This document shows positions 49,019 to 57,657 of a stretch of 64,000 nucleotides of DNA, piece by piece; positions within the stretch are counted from its first letter, which is position 1, and each line of letters opens with the position of its first letter. Source of the stretch: Amphibacillus sp. MSJ-3 (GTDB lineage Bacteria > Bacillota > Bacilli > Bacillales > Amphibacillaceae); the NCBI RefSeq assembly GCF_018919165.1, contig NZ_JAHLQM010000001.1:124001-188000 (forward strand). Reading direction: 5' to 3'. The notes beneath the pieces are model-generated. The model worked only from the letters and a program-made list of their open reading frames with translations, ran no database searches and was not told the origin of the DNA. The position numbers and the translations under genes were made by a program.

Positions 49019-51265
49019 TTATCTCTCCTCTTGTGTTAAAATCCAAATTCTAGAGTCAAAATCATGTGTTTCTGGTCGAGGATTCTGTTCATTTATTTGT
49101 CCACTCGATGCATCAGAAATAACCATACCTGCATGCATCAATTCAGCTCCTGAATAAAGTTGACCATCAATTCGATAAGTCATCTCTTTATTCAAGCCCT
49201 TCAATTCAAGACGTTGATATGATCGGTTGACCTCATTCAAAATTTTATAATGTGCAACAATTGCTATTTTCTGATCTTTACTTACTACCATCCAAGAAGT
49301 CTCATTATCATTAGTAAATGGAGAACGCAAACGGTAAAATAGCCCATTATGAATCTCTGAACGATATTTCTTATAAAACTTAATTTGCTCTTTTACAATC
49401 GCTAGTTCATTCTCTGATAATTTATTTAAATCTAACTCATAACCAAATGCGCCAAAGAAGGCAACATTACCTCTTGTTTCGATTGGTGTAATTCGATTTG
49501 TCTGATGATTAGGAACGATAGAGACATGCGCGCCCATAGATGAAACAGGATATAACATACTGGTTCCATACTGTATTTTTAAACGTTCAATTGCATCAGA
49601 GTCGTCACTTGTCCAAGTTTGCGGAGCATAATAAAGCATTCCTGGATCAAATCTCCCGCCGCCAGATGAACATGACTCAAACAAAACATGCGGATATTTC
49701 GCTATTAGTAATTCATATAATCGATACACGCCTAAAACATAACGATGGAAAACCTCACCTTGTTGATTAAAATCTAAACGGTGATCAAATACATCTGTTA
49801 GTGGACGGTTCATATCCCACTTAATATAATCCAATTTAGATTCATCGATAATTTTACACATCTGTTCAAAGATGTAATCAACAACTTCTTCCACACCGAA
49901 ATTTAATACAAATTGATTTCTTCCATGATGCTCTTTGCGATTTGGAGTGTGAATTAACCAATCAGGGTGTTCTTTATACAACTGACTATCTTTATTAACC
50001 ATTTCTGGTTCAAACCATAAACCAAATTTTAGCCCAATACTTCGGATCTTTTCTGCTAAACTCCCTATTCCCTTAGGCAAACGTTTTTCATTAACAAACC
50101 AGTCTCCTAAACCTGCATGATCATTATTTCTCTCACCAAACCAACCATCATCTAAAACAAATAATTCAACACCTACATCACGTGCCTTTTCAGCGATACT
50201 TACTAATTTATCCTCATTAAAATCAAAATAAGTAGCTTCCCAGTTATTTATCAATACTGGTCGATTCTTTTCGCGCCACTCACCTCTTACTAAACGAGTT
50301 CTAAACAGTTGGTGAAATGTCTGACTCATTCCATTCAATCCTTGATCGGAATAAACTAGAACAGCTTCCGGACTTGAAAATACCTCGTTAGGTAGTAATC
50401 TCCATTCGAAGCCAAAGGGATTAATTCCTACTTGTAAACGAGTAACATCCCATGTATCTACCTCAGCCTGAATTAAAAAGTTCCCTGAATATACAAAAGA
50501 TGCCCCAATTACCTCACCTTGATGTTCATTAGCTTGTTTCCTCTTCAATGCAATGAATGGATTGTGTTGATGACTTGATATCCCTCGGGTAGATTCAATG
50601 GATTGAATCCCCTGTTGTAAACTTCTTTCTTTAATATTTCGTTCTCTAGCCCATGCACCAGATAACTGTATCCAATCATAATCTGCATCTGGTAAATCTA
50701 AGGATAAACTAGCTAATTGTTCAATAATTTGCGTTTCTGTTCCCTTATTCAATACCCGAACGCTTCGTGTAATAACGGGAAACTCAGTGAAAATTGTATA
50801 AAGCAACTCAACTTCCACATTAGTTAAGTTATCTTTTAACGTAATGATCAATGTTTTACTTTCCGAGTCTTCTTCTACATAAGTTGCTGGCATATTTTCC
50901 AATTTTGGTTTTCCATCAACAATCTTATGTTTTAGATATGTGAAATTCGTAATTTTTGAACCGTTTTCTTGCTTCATTGAAATAGATGGATGACGGAAAT
51001 CAGTAGAACCATACTCAGGAAACTCTTGTTTCAAATGTTCAAGAGAATACAGTAAATCGTTTTCTTGGCGATATGTTGTCATTGGACGGTGATGCATCTC
51101 GATTAAGTAGCTGTAATCTCTATTAGGTAAAGATTTACCATAATAAAGATGAAGTAACTTTCCATCAGATGATACTTTGAAAATGTAACTAATTTTGTCA
51201 TTGCTTAAATGAAATTGTTTCTTTTCTGCTTGATAAAAAACCCTTGCTTCTTTTCTATGAGACAT
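49019..51265 (-). CDS. agaA: Alpha-galactosidase, GH36
   Basis: Hydrolyses terminal alpha-1,6-galactose from melibiose, raffinose or galactomannan fragments; no signal peptide, so cytoplasmic. 748 residues: N-terminal beta-supersandwich (about 1-330), TIM barrel with FVLDDGWFGERNNDHAGLGDW, nucleophile Asp484 in YIKWDMNRPL, CSSGGGRFDPGM, acid/base aspartate 554/555 in WTSDDSDAIERLK, and a C-terminal beta domain. AAGGGGGAG before the ATG. First gene of a two-gene operon with the MFS transporter, next to an AraC-type regulator. Confidence 0.96.
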   Translation of the reverse strand: MSHRKEARVFYQAEKKQFHLSNDKISYIFKVSSDGKLLHLYYGKSLPNRDYSYLIEMHHRPMTTYRQENDLLYSLEHLKQEFPEYGSTDFRHPSISMKQENGSKITNFTYLKHKIVDGKPKLENMPATYVEEDSESKTLIITLKDNLTNVEVELLYTIFTEFPVITRSVRVLNKGTETQIIEQLASLSLDLPDADYDWIQLSGAWARERNIKERSLQQGIQSIESTRGISSHQHNPFIALKRKQANEHQGEVIGASFVYSGNFLIQAEVDTWDVTRLQVGINPFGFEWRLLPNEVFSSPEAVLVYSDQGLNGMSQTFHQLFRTRLVRGEWREKNRPVLINNWEATYFDFNEDKLVSIAEKARDVGVELFVLDDGWFGERNNDHAGLGDWFVNEKRLPKGIGSLAEKIRSIGLKFGLWFEPEMVNKDSQLYKEHPDWLIHTPNRKEHHGRNQFVLNFGVEEVVDYIFEQMCKIIDESKLDYIKWDMNRPLTDVFDHRLDFNQQGEVFHRYVLGVYRLYELLIAKYPHVLFESCSSGGGRFDPGMLYYAPQTWTSDDSDAIERLKIQYGTSMLYPVSSMGAHVSIVPNHQTNRITPIETRGNVAFFGAFGYELDLNKLSENELAIVKEQIKFYKKYRSEIHNGLFYRLRSPFTNDNETSWMVVSKDQKIAIVAHYKILNEVNRSYQRLELKGLNKEMTYRIDGQLYSGAELMHAGMVISDASSGQINEQNPRPETHDFDSRIWILTQEER

Positions 51266-51302
51266 TTCTACTCCCCCTTAAATATATGACTAGCTCTAGT
51301 AT

Positions 51303-51335
51303 AAAAAACGCTTACAGAGAAGGTAAGCGTTTTTT
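51303..51335 (-). terminator. Terminator after the AraC-family regulator gene
   Basis: A perfect 13-bp stem AAAAAACGCTTAC/GTAAGCGTTTTTT with a 7-base loop, 30 bases past the regulator stop; it separates the regulator from the alpha-galactosidase operon. Confidence 0.85.
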
Positions 51336-51364
51336 CATACTAAAGTTTATCCAAATTTGATATT

Positions 51365-52231
51365 TTATAAATTATTTTTCTCAGGCCTAATCTGACCTAC
51401 TCCCAGCCTTTTTTTTCGATAAAGTGTTGGTTGAATTCCTCTCGATTGTTTAAATGCTTTAGAAAAAGCTTGTGACCCAGAGAAACCCGTCATTTCACTT
51501 ATTTCTTGAATAGAATAATCTGTAGATGCCAATAAATCACACCCTATTGTAATACGAATTTCATTAATATATTCTTTTATGGAACTACCAATATCCTTCT
51601 TGAACAATCGTGAGAGATAACTAGGACTAATTGACAATTGATCTGATATGCTTGCTACTGAAATATTCTCATGTGCATTTTTAACGATAATCTCTAGTGC
51701 TTGACTAACATAAGGATTCATCTTTTTTGTATTAATATCACGTTTATGGATAGCAGATGACTTAACCAGCAATTCTAAAAATTTATAAACTTGCTTTTGT
51801 AATACAATTTCATTGATTAAATCATCGTGTTCATAAGCAAAGCATTCAAATATGATCGCTTTAAAATCGCTTAAATTTTGTACATCAAAAGAAAAATGAT
51901 CTGTTCTTATTCCGATATAATCTAAATAAGAGCCTATTAATTCTCCACCGATCCCTATCCATATATAGCTCCATGGATTATTTTCATCAGATTGATAGAA
52001 GGTTGATATATTAGGTGGAATAACAAATCCTTGTCCTTTTTTTAAGGAATATTTCTGATTTTTAACAGAGTAGTATCCCTCTCCTTCCAAAATAATATGA
52101 ATCAAATATTGCTCTCTAATCGCAGGGCCGAAACTATGTCTAGGCTCAGTCTTAGCAAAGCCACAATAAGAAAAATAACAATCAGTGTGAAGATTAAGTG
52201 GATTTTTTATTAAAAAAATAGATTCTTCCAT
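51365..52231 (-). CDS. AraC-family regulator of the alpha-galactoside cluster
   Basis: 288 residues from MEESIFLIKNPL; the GTG five codons earlier overlaps AAAGGAG and is rejected. N-terminal cupin sugar-sensing domain (about 15-150; HIILEGEGYYSVKNQKYSLKKGQGFVIP split around a His), and a C-terminal double HTH (about 185-285; ISVASISDQLSISPSYLSRLFKK and IQEISEMTGFSGSQAFSKAFKQ). It resembles MsmR/RafR-type activators. Adjacent to agaA on the same strand, so probably its activator (inference). Confidence 0.9.
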   Translation of the reverse strand: MEESIFLIKNPLNLHTDCYFSYCGFAKTEPRHSFGPAIREQYLIHIILEGEGYYSVKNQKYSLKKGQGFVIPPNISTFYQSDENNPWSYIWIGIGGELIGSYLDYIGIRTDHFSFDVQNLSDFKAIIFECFAYEHDDLINEIVLQKQVYKFLELLVKSSAIHKRDINTKKMNPYVSQALEIIVKNAHENISVASISDQLSISPSYLSRLFKKDIGSSIKEYINEIRITIGCDLLASTDYSIQEISEMTGFSGSQAFSKAFKQSRGIQPTLYRKKRLGVGQIRPEKNNL

Positions 52232-52488
52232 AGCTTCTCCTTTCACAAAATATCATATTTCATTAATTTTAATACAGATTTTAAGTGTTTGCCTCCTAAG
52301 TTAATATAAATTTCACTAATTACTCTAAATATGTCACTTAGTTTATAGGGAGTAAACGAATCAATTCCTCAACTACTAAAGGTTTAGTACGAGAAAAATG
52401 ATTAAAAAAGTTAACTAACATTATTGAATGAATTTCATAATAGCGTGATTCCACAAAAAACACGAACAATGGGCCTAGAGAAGATGCG

Positions 52489-52744
52489 GTGATTTCCAGT
52501 CTAGGCGGACGCTTTCCGCGGGATCGGCCTCGGGCGCACAGGATGTGGGTCAGTTAGACGTTGGGACTGGGACTGGGACTGGGACTGCGATTACTCGTCC
52601 CATCGAAGTGATTTGCGATTACTCGTCCCACCAAAAGATCTGCCACAGGACGTGGCGTTCTTAGTTTAACATTCCTTAAGTTTATTACTGGATCTTCGGA
52701 CACGATCTTTTCCCGCCGGAGTCGCCGCCTGCCATTCCAATCAC
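52489..52744 (-). repeat. Dispersed repeat family A, copy 2
   Basis: Read on the minus strand: GTGATTGGAATGGCAGGCGG, CGACTCCGGCGGGAA, AATGTTAAACTAAG, a GCCACGTCCTGTGGC hairpin, two units of GGGACGAGTAATCGCA, four GGGACT/AGTCCC hexamers (52563-52586), AACGTCTAACTGACCCAC, and CCCGCGGAAAGCGTCCGCC with a GTGATT-type inverse end. An open frame across it is not a gene. Confidence 0.87.
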
Positions 52745-52915
52745 TAGGTTTACCCCTACACACGTATACTGTTGATACTTTGCTCATAAACATTCGTGTT
52801 TTCTCTATATTTTTTGTATTATGAAATTGACCCTATTATGTAAATATTTTTTGGTCTATAAAATGAAACTTCAATCAGCGGAAGTATTATTACCTGGTAA
52901 ATTTAAGTTGATAAC

Positions 52916-52951
52916 AAAATGGTTTTAACCTAATCCGATTAAAACCATTTT
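52916..52951 (-). terminator. Terminator after the flavin monooxygenase gene
   Basis: A perfect 13-bp stem AAAATGGTTTTAA/TTAAAACCATTTT with a 10-base loop, about five bases past the stop codon. Confidence 0.8.
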
Positions 52952-52956
52952 AATGA

Positions 52957-53961
52957 TTAATTGTCATTAACAATATTTTTCAATAACTGATAAGATCGAG
53001 CTTGCTTTTCACGATCAAAAATATAAGAAACAGCCATAATCTCATCAACATCATATACTGTTTGAAAATCAATCATTTGATCCCGAACAGAAGCTTGGCT
53101 GCCCACCCAACTTTGATTGATCATCGATTGAACAGCATTCTTTTCATTAAGGGTCCAAATACTTTCAATATCATCCACCGGTGGTTTTAATGGTTGATTC
53201 TCTCCCCGAATGACGTTTAGGAAAAATTGTTTCGTTGTTGTCATTTCTCGATCTGCTTCTTGATCGGTTTCCGCTACAATGACATTTAAACAGACAATCA
53301 TGTAAGGTTCATCTAAGTATCGCGAAGGTTGGAATTGATCACGATAAATCTCAATCGCTTCCGGCATATGTCTCGGTGCAAAATGAGAAGCAAATACATA
53401 AGGTAAACCAAGCTTGGCTGCTAACATTGCTGAATCTGTTGAAGAACCTAAAATATATAATGGAACATGTGTGGCAACCCCTGGAAATGCCTTAACATGA
53501 CCTTGCTCGTCAAGCGGTCCAAAATAGTTTAATAAGGACTGAACATCGGAGGGGAAGGTATGAACAGCATCATTACCTCTCGAACGTCTTAAGGCACTTG
53601 CTGTTAATAGGTCGGTACCCGGAGCACGTCCTAAACCTAAATCAACACGATCAGGATAAAGTGTAGCCATTGTACCAAACTGCTCTGCGACAACAAGTGG
53701 TGCATGATTAGGTAACATAATTCCACCAGATCCTACCCGGATAGACTCAGTCTGTTCGAGTACATGTTTAATTAAAATAGCGGTGGCTGAGCTTACTAGT
53801 GTTGGCGAATTATGGTGCTCCGCAATCCAATAGCGTTGATAGCCCATTTTTTCAGTTGCTTGTGCAAGCTCTACTACAGCACCTATCGCTTGAAGTTGAC
53901 CTTCACCTTGTCGGATCGGTGCTAAATCTAGAACTGAAACAGGAATATTTAAATGTGTCAA
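52957..53961 (-). CDS. Luciferase-like flavin-dependent monooxygenase (LLM class)
   Basis: 334-residue bacterial-luciferase fold, MsnO8/YhbW-like subfamily. Motifs: [64 protein letters not shown], and [25 protein letters not shown]. It would use FMNH2 from a separate reductase; the substrate is unknown. Start TTG with AAGGAAGTG upstream. A single gene in the accessory block, flanked by repeats on one side and the glnA remnant on the other. Confidence 0.9.
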   Translation of the reverse strand: MTHLNIPVSVLDLAPIRQGEGQLQAIGAVVELAQATEKMGYQRYWIAEHHNSPTLVSSATAILIKHVLEQTESIRVGSGGIMLPNHAPLVVAEQFGTMATLYPDRVDLGLGRAPGTDLLTASALRRSRGNDAVHTFPSDVQSLLNYFGPLDEQGHVKAFPGVATHVPLYILGSSTDSAMLAAKLGLPYVFASHFAPRHMPEAIEIYRDQFQPSRYLDEPYMIVCLNVIVAETDQEADREMTTTKQFFLNVIRGENQPLKPPVDDIESIWTLNEKNAVQSMINQSWVGSQASVRDQMIDFQTVYDVDEIMAVSYIFDREKQARSYQLLKNIVNDN

Positions 53962-54096
53962 TCTGACTCACTTCCTTAATTATGATCTTACTCAATAGCT
54001 TAACACGTTTAATTAAAAGTACTTAATAGAATGCCTAGAAGAAAATATTCAAAAAAGAGATACCCAAAATAAAGGCAAAACTTAATTTAAACAGCC

Positions 54097-54541
54097 TTAT
54101 AAAGCTTCAAATCGTGTTGCTGGTGAATTTTGAATGCCATTTACTCGACTTTCTTCTTTATTCATTTGGAAAATATTTTGATCAACCGGTTTTGGCGCTT
54201 GTAAACCGCACTTAATACCATCTAAGCCAAAAACGAGTAAAGCTGATAATGCTAAGTACCGACTATAAATTGATATTCTCATTAAAAGTGATAAGTTGCA
54301 ATACATACCTGAGTCAGCAACCCCAGCTAAGGGCTTAGCCATAAATGTTGTATGAAGATTATATTTCCTAGCAATAGTGTAACGACTAATTTAAAAGTTT
54401 GAATATCATCAGCATGCTTTACTGGATCAGAAATTTTAAAATCAATCTCTTGTTGTCCAGGGGCAACCTCATGATGGGAGGCTTCAATTTCAAAACCCAC
54501 CTCTTCTAATTCAAGGACAATATCACGACGACCATAATACG
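54097..54541 (-). pseudogene. glnA: Glutamine synthetase (glnA) remnant
   Basis: Reading the minus strand, the protein text is clearly GS-like but broken. The first part gives [31 protein letters not shown] and [11 protein letters not shown] one-base loss then shifts frame, and the text continues [27 protein letters not shown]. Next a large internal deletion removes the ~100 residues that hold much of the active site. It resumes at [19 protein letters not shown], and ends [14 protein letters not shown] with a stop. The N-terminal ~190 and C-terminal ~60 residues are also missing. A functional glnA must lie elsewhere if the cell makes glutamine. Confidence 0.9.
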
Positions 54542-54647
54542 ATGTTTACCGAGCATAGCCAAGAGCTTACGCACATAGAATTGTGTTTATCAAGCATAGG
54601 CTGGTCTGATCATCTGACATGGAAATTAGTAACAGTTATTTATCTAA
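54542..54647. repeat. Short direct repeat beside the glnA remnant
   Basis: TGTTTACCGAGCATAGCC (about 54543-54560) and TGTTTATCAAGCATAGG (about 54586-54602) are imperfect direct repeats. They fall between the broken end of the glnA remnant and the family B repeat and may mark the deletion or insertion junction. Confidence 0.4.
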
Positions 54648-54930
54648 TAAAGTGAGACTTCAATCAGTGGGGGTTTTGGACCTACAGGATCTAGGTCATG
54701 TAGACGTTACCACAGGAGGTGGTGGGTTTTGTTTGCCTACCCTCCCCTCACAGATTGGGATTGCGATTACTCATCCCAGCGAAAATATTTGTTTCTACCA
54801 CAAGAGGATGGCTTAAAGGCCCTTGAGGCAATCGAGCTTTTACAGCAATTGATCTCCTACTCATCTTTAAAGCTATTGTTCAAATCTTGAAATGGAAGTT
54901 CTATTGCCTGTTAATGCGGGATAAACTTAA
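54648..54930 (-). repeat. Dispersed repeat family B, full copy
   Basis: On the plus strand it begins AAAGTGAGACTTCAATCAGT, then the two hairpins ACCTACAGGATCTAGGT and CCACAGGAGGTGG, GATTGGGATTGCGATTACTC, TAAAGGCCCTTGAGGCAATC, GATCTCCTACTCATC, CAAATCTTGAA, CTATTGCCTGTTAATGCG. The opposite strand matches 45190-45397 closely and 24680-24955 in order of modules. Confidence 0.88.
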
Positions 54931-54932
54931 AT

Positions 54933-54967
54933 TGATAAAAAAATAAATCTCTTCCAACGAAGAGATT
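54933..54967 (-). terminator. Terminator after ytxH
   Basis: AATCTCTTC/GAAGAGATT, 9-bp stem with loop CAAC, followed on the minus strand by TATTTTTTTA. Confidence 0.85.
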
Positions 54968-54975
54968 CACTTTTC

Positions 54976-55497
54976 CTATTTATCTTTAACATCTTCTACC
55001 GCTTCTTCAACAGCCTCTTTTACTTTTTCCGAAGCTTCCTTTGCAGCTTTTGCCTTTTTCTCGGCTGTTTTCTTTGTTTCCTTGACTGTTTTCTCAGCTG
55101 TTTTCTTTACCTCATCTACCTTATCAACCACTTCGTCCTTTTTGTCTTCTAGATCGTCTTGTGCCTGATTAAATTTCTTTTGGATAGATTGTTTCGTCCC
55201 TTGATATTTATCCTGTAGGTTTTGTGATTTATCATTAACAACTTGCTGTAAGTTAGCTGTCTGTTCTTTAGCATATGATTTTAACTCATCTGTTTTTTCA
55301 TAAGCTACTTCTTTCCACTCATTCGTTTTATCCCTAAAATCAAGAGCGGTTTTGTTAATATCTTCACGTAATTTTTTACCAGACTTTGGTGCAAATAAAA
55401 ATGCTAAAGAAGCTCCTACAAGCGTTCCAACTAACGATCCAATCAAAAAGTCCTTAGTATTAATATTATCATTTGACTTATTACCTTTATTCGCCAT
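54976..55497 (-). CDS. ytxH: YtxH-domain stress protein
   Basis: 173 residues. After a polar N-terminus, one glycine-rich helix FLIGSLVGTLVGASLAFLFA followed by PKSGKKLREDI, the YtxH signature. The rest is a long charged coiled coil, with an alanine/lysine/glutamate-rich tail (KKTAEKTVKETKKTAEKKAK) resembling late-embryogenesis-type proteins. Longer than B. subtilis YtxH because of the tail. AGGAGG-like site. Second gene of ytxGH; B. subtilis ytxGHJ is a sigma-B and sigma-H operon, and ytxJ is missing here. Confidence 0.9.
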   Translation of the reverse strand: MANKGNKSNDNINTKDFLIGSLVGTLVGASLAFLFAPKSGKKLREDINKTALDFRDKTNEWKEVAYEKTDELKSYAKEQTANLQQVVNDKSQNLQDKYQGTKQSIQKKFNQAQDDLEDKKDEVVDKVDEVKKTAEKTVKETKKTAEKKAKAAKEASEKVKEAVEEAVEDVKDK

Positions 55498-55515
55498 TTA
55501 ATCATTCCTCCTAGT

Positions 55516-55938
55516 TTATAATTTAATATTTTTCTTTGCTTTCTTCTTATTCAATAATTCGATAATAATCGTACCCCATTTAATAATTTGACCTGCTTCT
55601 TCCTTGTTTGCAAATGCAATTCCGGTAATTGAATCAGATACTTGCTGAAGTGATTGGTTAAACCCCGAAACAGTCGTTCCTATACCACTAATACTATCCA
55701 CTAAATTATTTAAGCGTTGAGATTTCTGGTTAATATCTTCTGCTAAAGCATTAGTGTGGTTCAATAATATCGTTGTTTCAGTCGTGATCCCTTCTATCTG
55801 ACTTTCTAAGCTTTCCAATGTGTTTGCTACATTACCCATTGTACGTTCTGTCTCTTTTAAAACTTTAATTAAGTATATAACTAGGACTCCAAACGCGAGG
55901 GCAATAATTAATGCTGCGATATAAAGAAGATTTATCAT
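55516..55938 (-). CDS. ytxG: DUF948 protein YtxG
   Basis: 140 residues from MINLLYIAALIIALAFGVLV, matching the family start; the ATG six codons earlier lacks a ribosome site while GGGGTGG precedes this one. One N-terminal helix, then a coiled coil with ERTMGNVANTLESLESQIEGITTETTILLNHTNALAEDI (contains the DUF948 repeat-like pattern). General-stress protein of unknown mechanism. Operon with ytxH, under a sigma-B-like promoter. Confidence 0.9.
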   Translation of the reverse strand: MINLLYIAALIIALAFGVLVIYLIKVLKETERTMGNVANTLESLESQIEGITTETTILLNHTNALAEDINQKSQRLNNLVDSISGIGTTVSGFNQSLQQVSDSITGIAFANKEEAGQIIKWGTIIIELLNKKKAKKNIKL

Positions 55939-55995
55939 AAGATAGATCCACCCCATTTCTATGTATTTTGATTAATTAAATTGACATATTGTTAT

Positions 55996-56020
55996 CTACC
56001 CTTTTACATCACTGATAAAC
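55996..56020 (-). promoter_or_regulatory. Sigma-B-type promoter of ytxGH
   Basis: On the minus strand GTTTAT (56020-56015) and GGGTAG (56001-55996) are 13 bases apart, closely fitting the sigma-B consensus GTTTAA-N12/15-GGGTAT. Transcription would start about 50 bases before ytxG. B. subtilis ytxG is known to depend on sigma-B. Confidence 0.7.
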
Positions 56021-56063
56021 ATATCCTTTTAATAAAATGATCTTATTTTAAAAGTTTATACAT

Positions 56064-56117
56064 AAAAAACCGCATTAGTAGATAAATATTACTTTATTTA
56101 TACTATAGCGGTTTTTA
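56064..56117 (-). terminator. Terminator after murC
   Basis: AAAAACCGC pairs with GCGGTTTTT, and inside it TAGTAGATAAATA with TATTTATACTA, forming a long stem 15 bases past the murC stop. Confidence 0.85.
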
Positions 56118-56131
56118 TTTCTTCCTTCAAA

Positions 56132-57427
56132 TTATTTAAATGTTTCTTCATAAATTTGTTGATATTTTTGAATGTCACCAGCACCCATAAAAACAACTAC
56201 ACCTTTACTATTGTCTTTTAGCTTTTCCGTCGAATTCATGGACAATAGTTGACTGTTAGGAATTAAAGCTTGTAAATCTTCTATCGTTAATTTCTTTTCA
56301 GCTTCTCGAGCTGAACCAAAGATATCACATAAGAAGACTTCATCTGCAAGATTTAATGTTTCAGCAAATTCTTTTAAAAACATTTTAGTTCGTGTATATG
56401 TGTGTGGTTGAAAAACAGCTGTGATCTTACGCTCCGGGTATTTCTTTCTAACTGCATCTATTGTAGCTTCAATTTCTTTAGGGTGATGTGCATAGTCATC
56501 AATAATGATTTGTTCATTAAAAGTACGCTCTGAAAATCTCCTTTTCACACCTGTAAATGTTGATAAATGTTTAATATCTTCAGGTTTAATACCTTCATAA
56601 TGACATAAAGCAATAACTGCCAAAGCGTTTAGAACACTATGATTCCCGTACATTGGGATCGTAAAGGTTTCATAAAAATGATGACGAACATAAACATCAA
56701 ACTGAGTTCCTTCATCAACTTCAATTATATTTTTCGCTTGAAAATCATTAGTATCAGAAAAACCATAATATACTACAGGTACTTTTGCCTGGATCTTCTG
56801 TAAATAATCATCATCACCATAAGCAATAATCCCCTGTTTAACTTGCTCAGCCATCTCTTGGAAAGCATTAAATACATCATCAATGCTTGTAAAATAATCT
56901 GGATGATCAAAATCAACATTTGTCATAATTAAATAATCTGGTTGATATGCTAAGAAATGGCGCTTGTATTCGCACGCTTCGAATACAAAATATTTGCTAT
57001 CATGATGTCCTAAACCGGTTCCATCCCCAATCAGATATGATATTGGGTGAATTTGACTAAGAACATGTGCTAGCAATCCAGTTGTTGATGTTTTCCCATG
57101 TGAACCCGTAACAGCAATACTTTTATATTTCTTTAACCACTGACCTAAGAAATCATGGTAGCGATAAATGGGCAACCCTAATCTTTTTGCTTCAACAATT
57201 TCTTCATGGTTGTCTTTAAAAGCATTTCCAGCTATAACGGTCAAACCTTCTTTTATATTAGCTTTTGAAAATGGAAATATTGGGATGTTTTTTTCTTTTA
57301 ATGCTGCATCAGTAAAAAATGTTTTTTTGACATCAGAACCTTGTACATCTTCACCGGCATCATATAGTATATGAGCCAGTGCACTCATACCTGTTCCTTT
57401 AATGCCAACAAAATGGTAAGTCGTCAT
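56132..57427 (-). CDS. murC: UDP-N-acetylmuramate-L-alanine ligase
   Basis: Adds L-alanine to UDP-MurNAc in the cytosol. 431 residues: N-terminal Rossmann [14 protein letters not shown] and GSDV, central ATP-binding P-loop [13 protein letters not shown] (about residue 106), the catalytic-lysine region [12 protein letters not shown], and C-terminal [12 protein letters not shown] and [15 protein letters not shown] before the ATG. Placed between ytxGH and sftA as in B. subtilis. Confidence 0.97.
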   Translation of the reverse strand: MTTYHFVGIKGTGMSALAHILYDAGEDVQGSDVKKTFFTDAALKEKNIPIFPFSKANIKEGLTVIAGNAFKDNHEEIVEAKRLGLPIYRYHDFLGQWLKKYKSIAVTGSHGKTSTTGLLAHVLSQIHPISYLIGDGTGLGHHDSKYFVFEACEYKRHFLAYQPDYLIMTNVDFDHPDYFTSIDDVFNAFQEMAEQVKQGIIAYGDDDYLQKIQAKVPVVYYGFSDTNDFQAKNIIEVDEGTQFDVYVRHHFYETFTIPMYGNHSVLNALAVIALCHYEGIKPEDIKHLSTFTGVKRRFSERTFNEQIIIDDYAHHPKEIEATIDAVRKKYPERKITAVFQPHTYTRTKMFLKEFAETLNLADEVFLCDIFGSAREAEKKLTIEDLQALIPNSQLLSMNSTEKLKDNSKGVVVFMGAGDIQKYQQIYEETFK

Positions 57428-57657
57428 AAATGTGTACCTCCAAGAGATTTCTACCCTTTTTCAATTAAACCCCAATATCATTAGAGGTTTACAATATATC
57501 AGCAAGCTGCCTAAATTTCACTCATTAATATCAAAAGATTGTGCTTATCCATACATAAGCATAATATGCTTTTGCTGATAAATTTAATATATTCTTATTG
57601 CTTTGTACATTTTAGTATTATAGCACAAAAACAATCTTTGCATAGAAGCAAGTGTGT

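Larger units (their letters stand above)
52232..52956. other. Intergenic region with family A repeat
   Basis: About 725 bp. 52232-52488 holds the regulator's promoter and no gene. 52489-52744 is a family A repeat. Near 52862-52884 the piece TGAAACTTCAATCAGCGGAAG matches the end of family B. The terminator of the next gene closes the region. Confidence 0.6.

Noticed and set aside
52554-52793. 79-codon minus frame starting MFMSKVSTVY
   Set aside because: Most of it is the family A repeat, including Ser-Pro text from the hexamer array.
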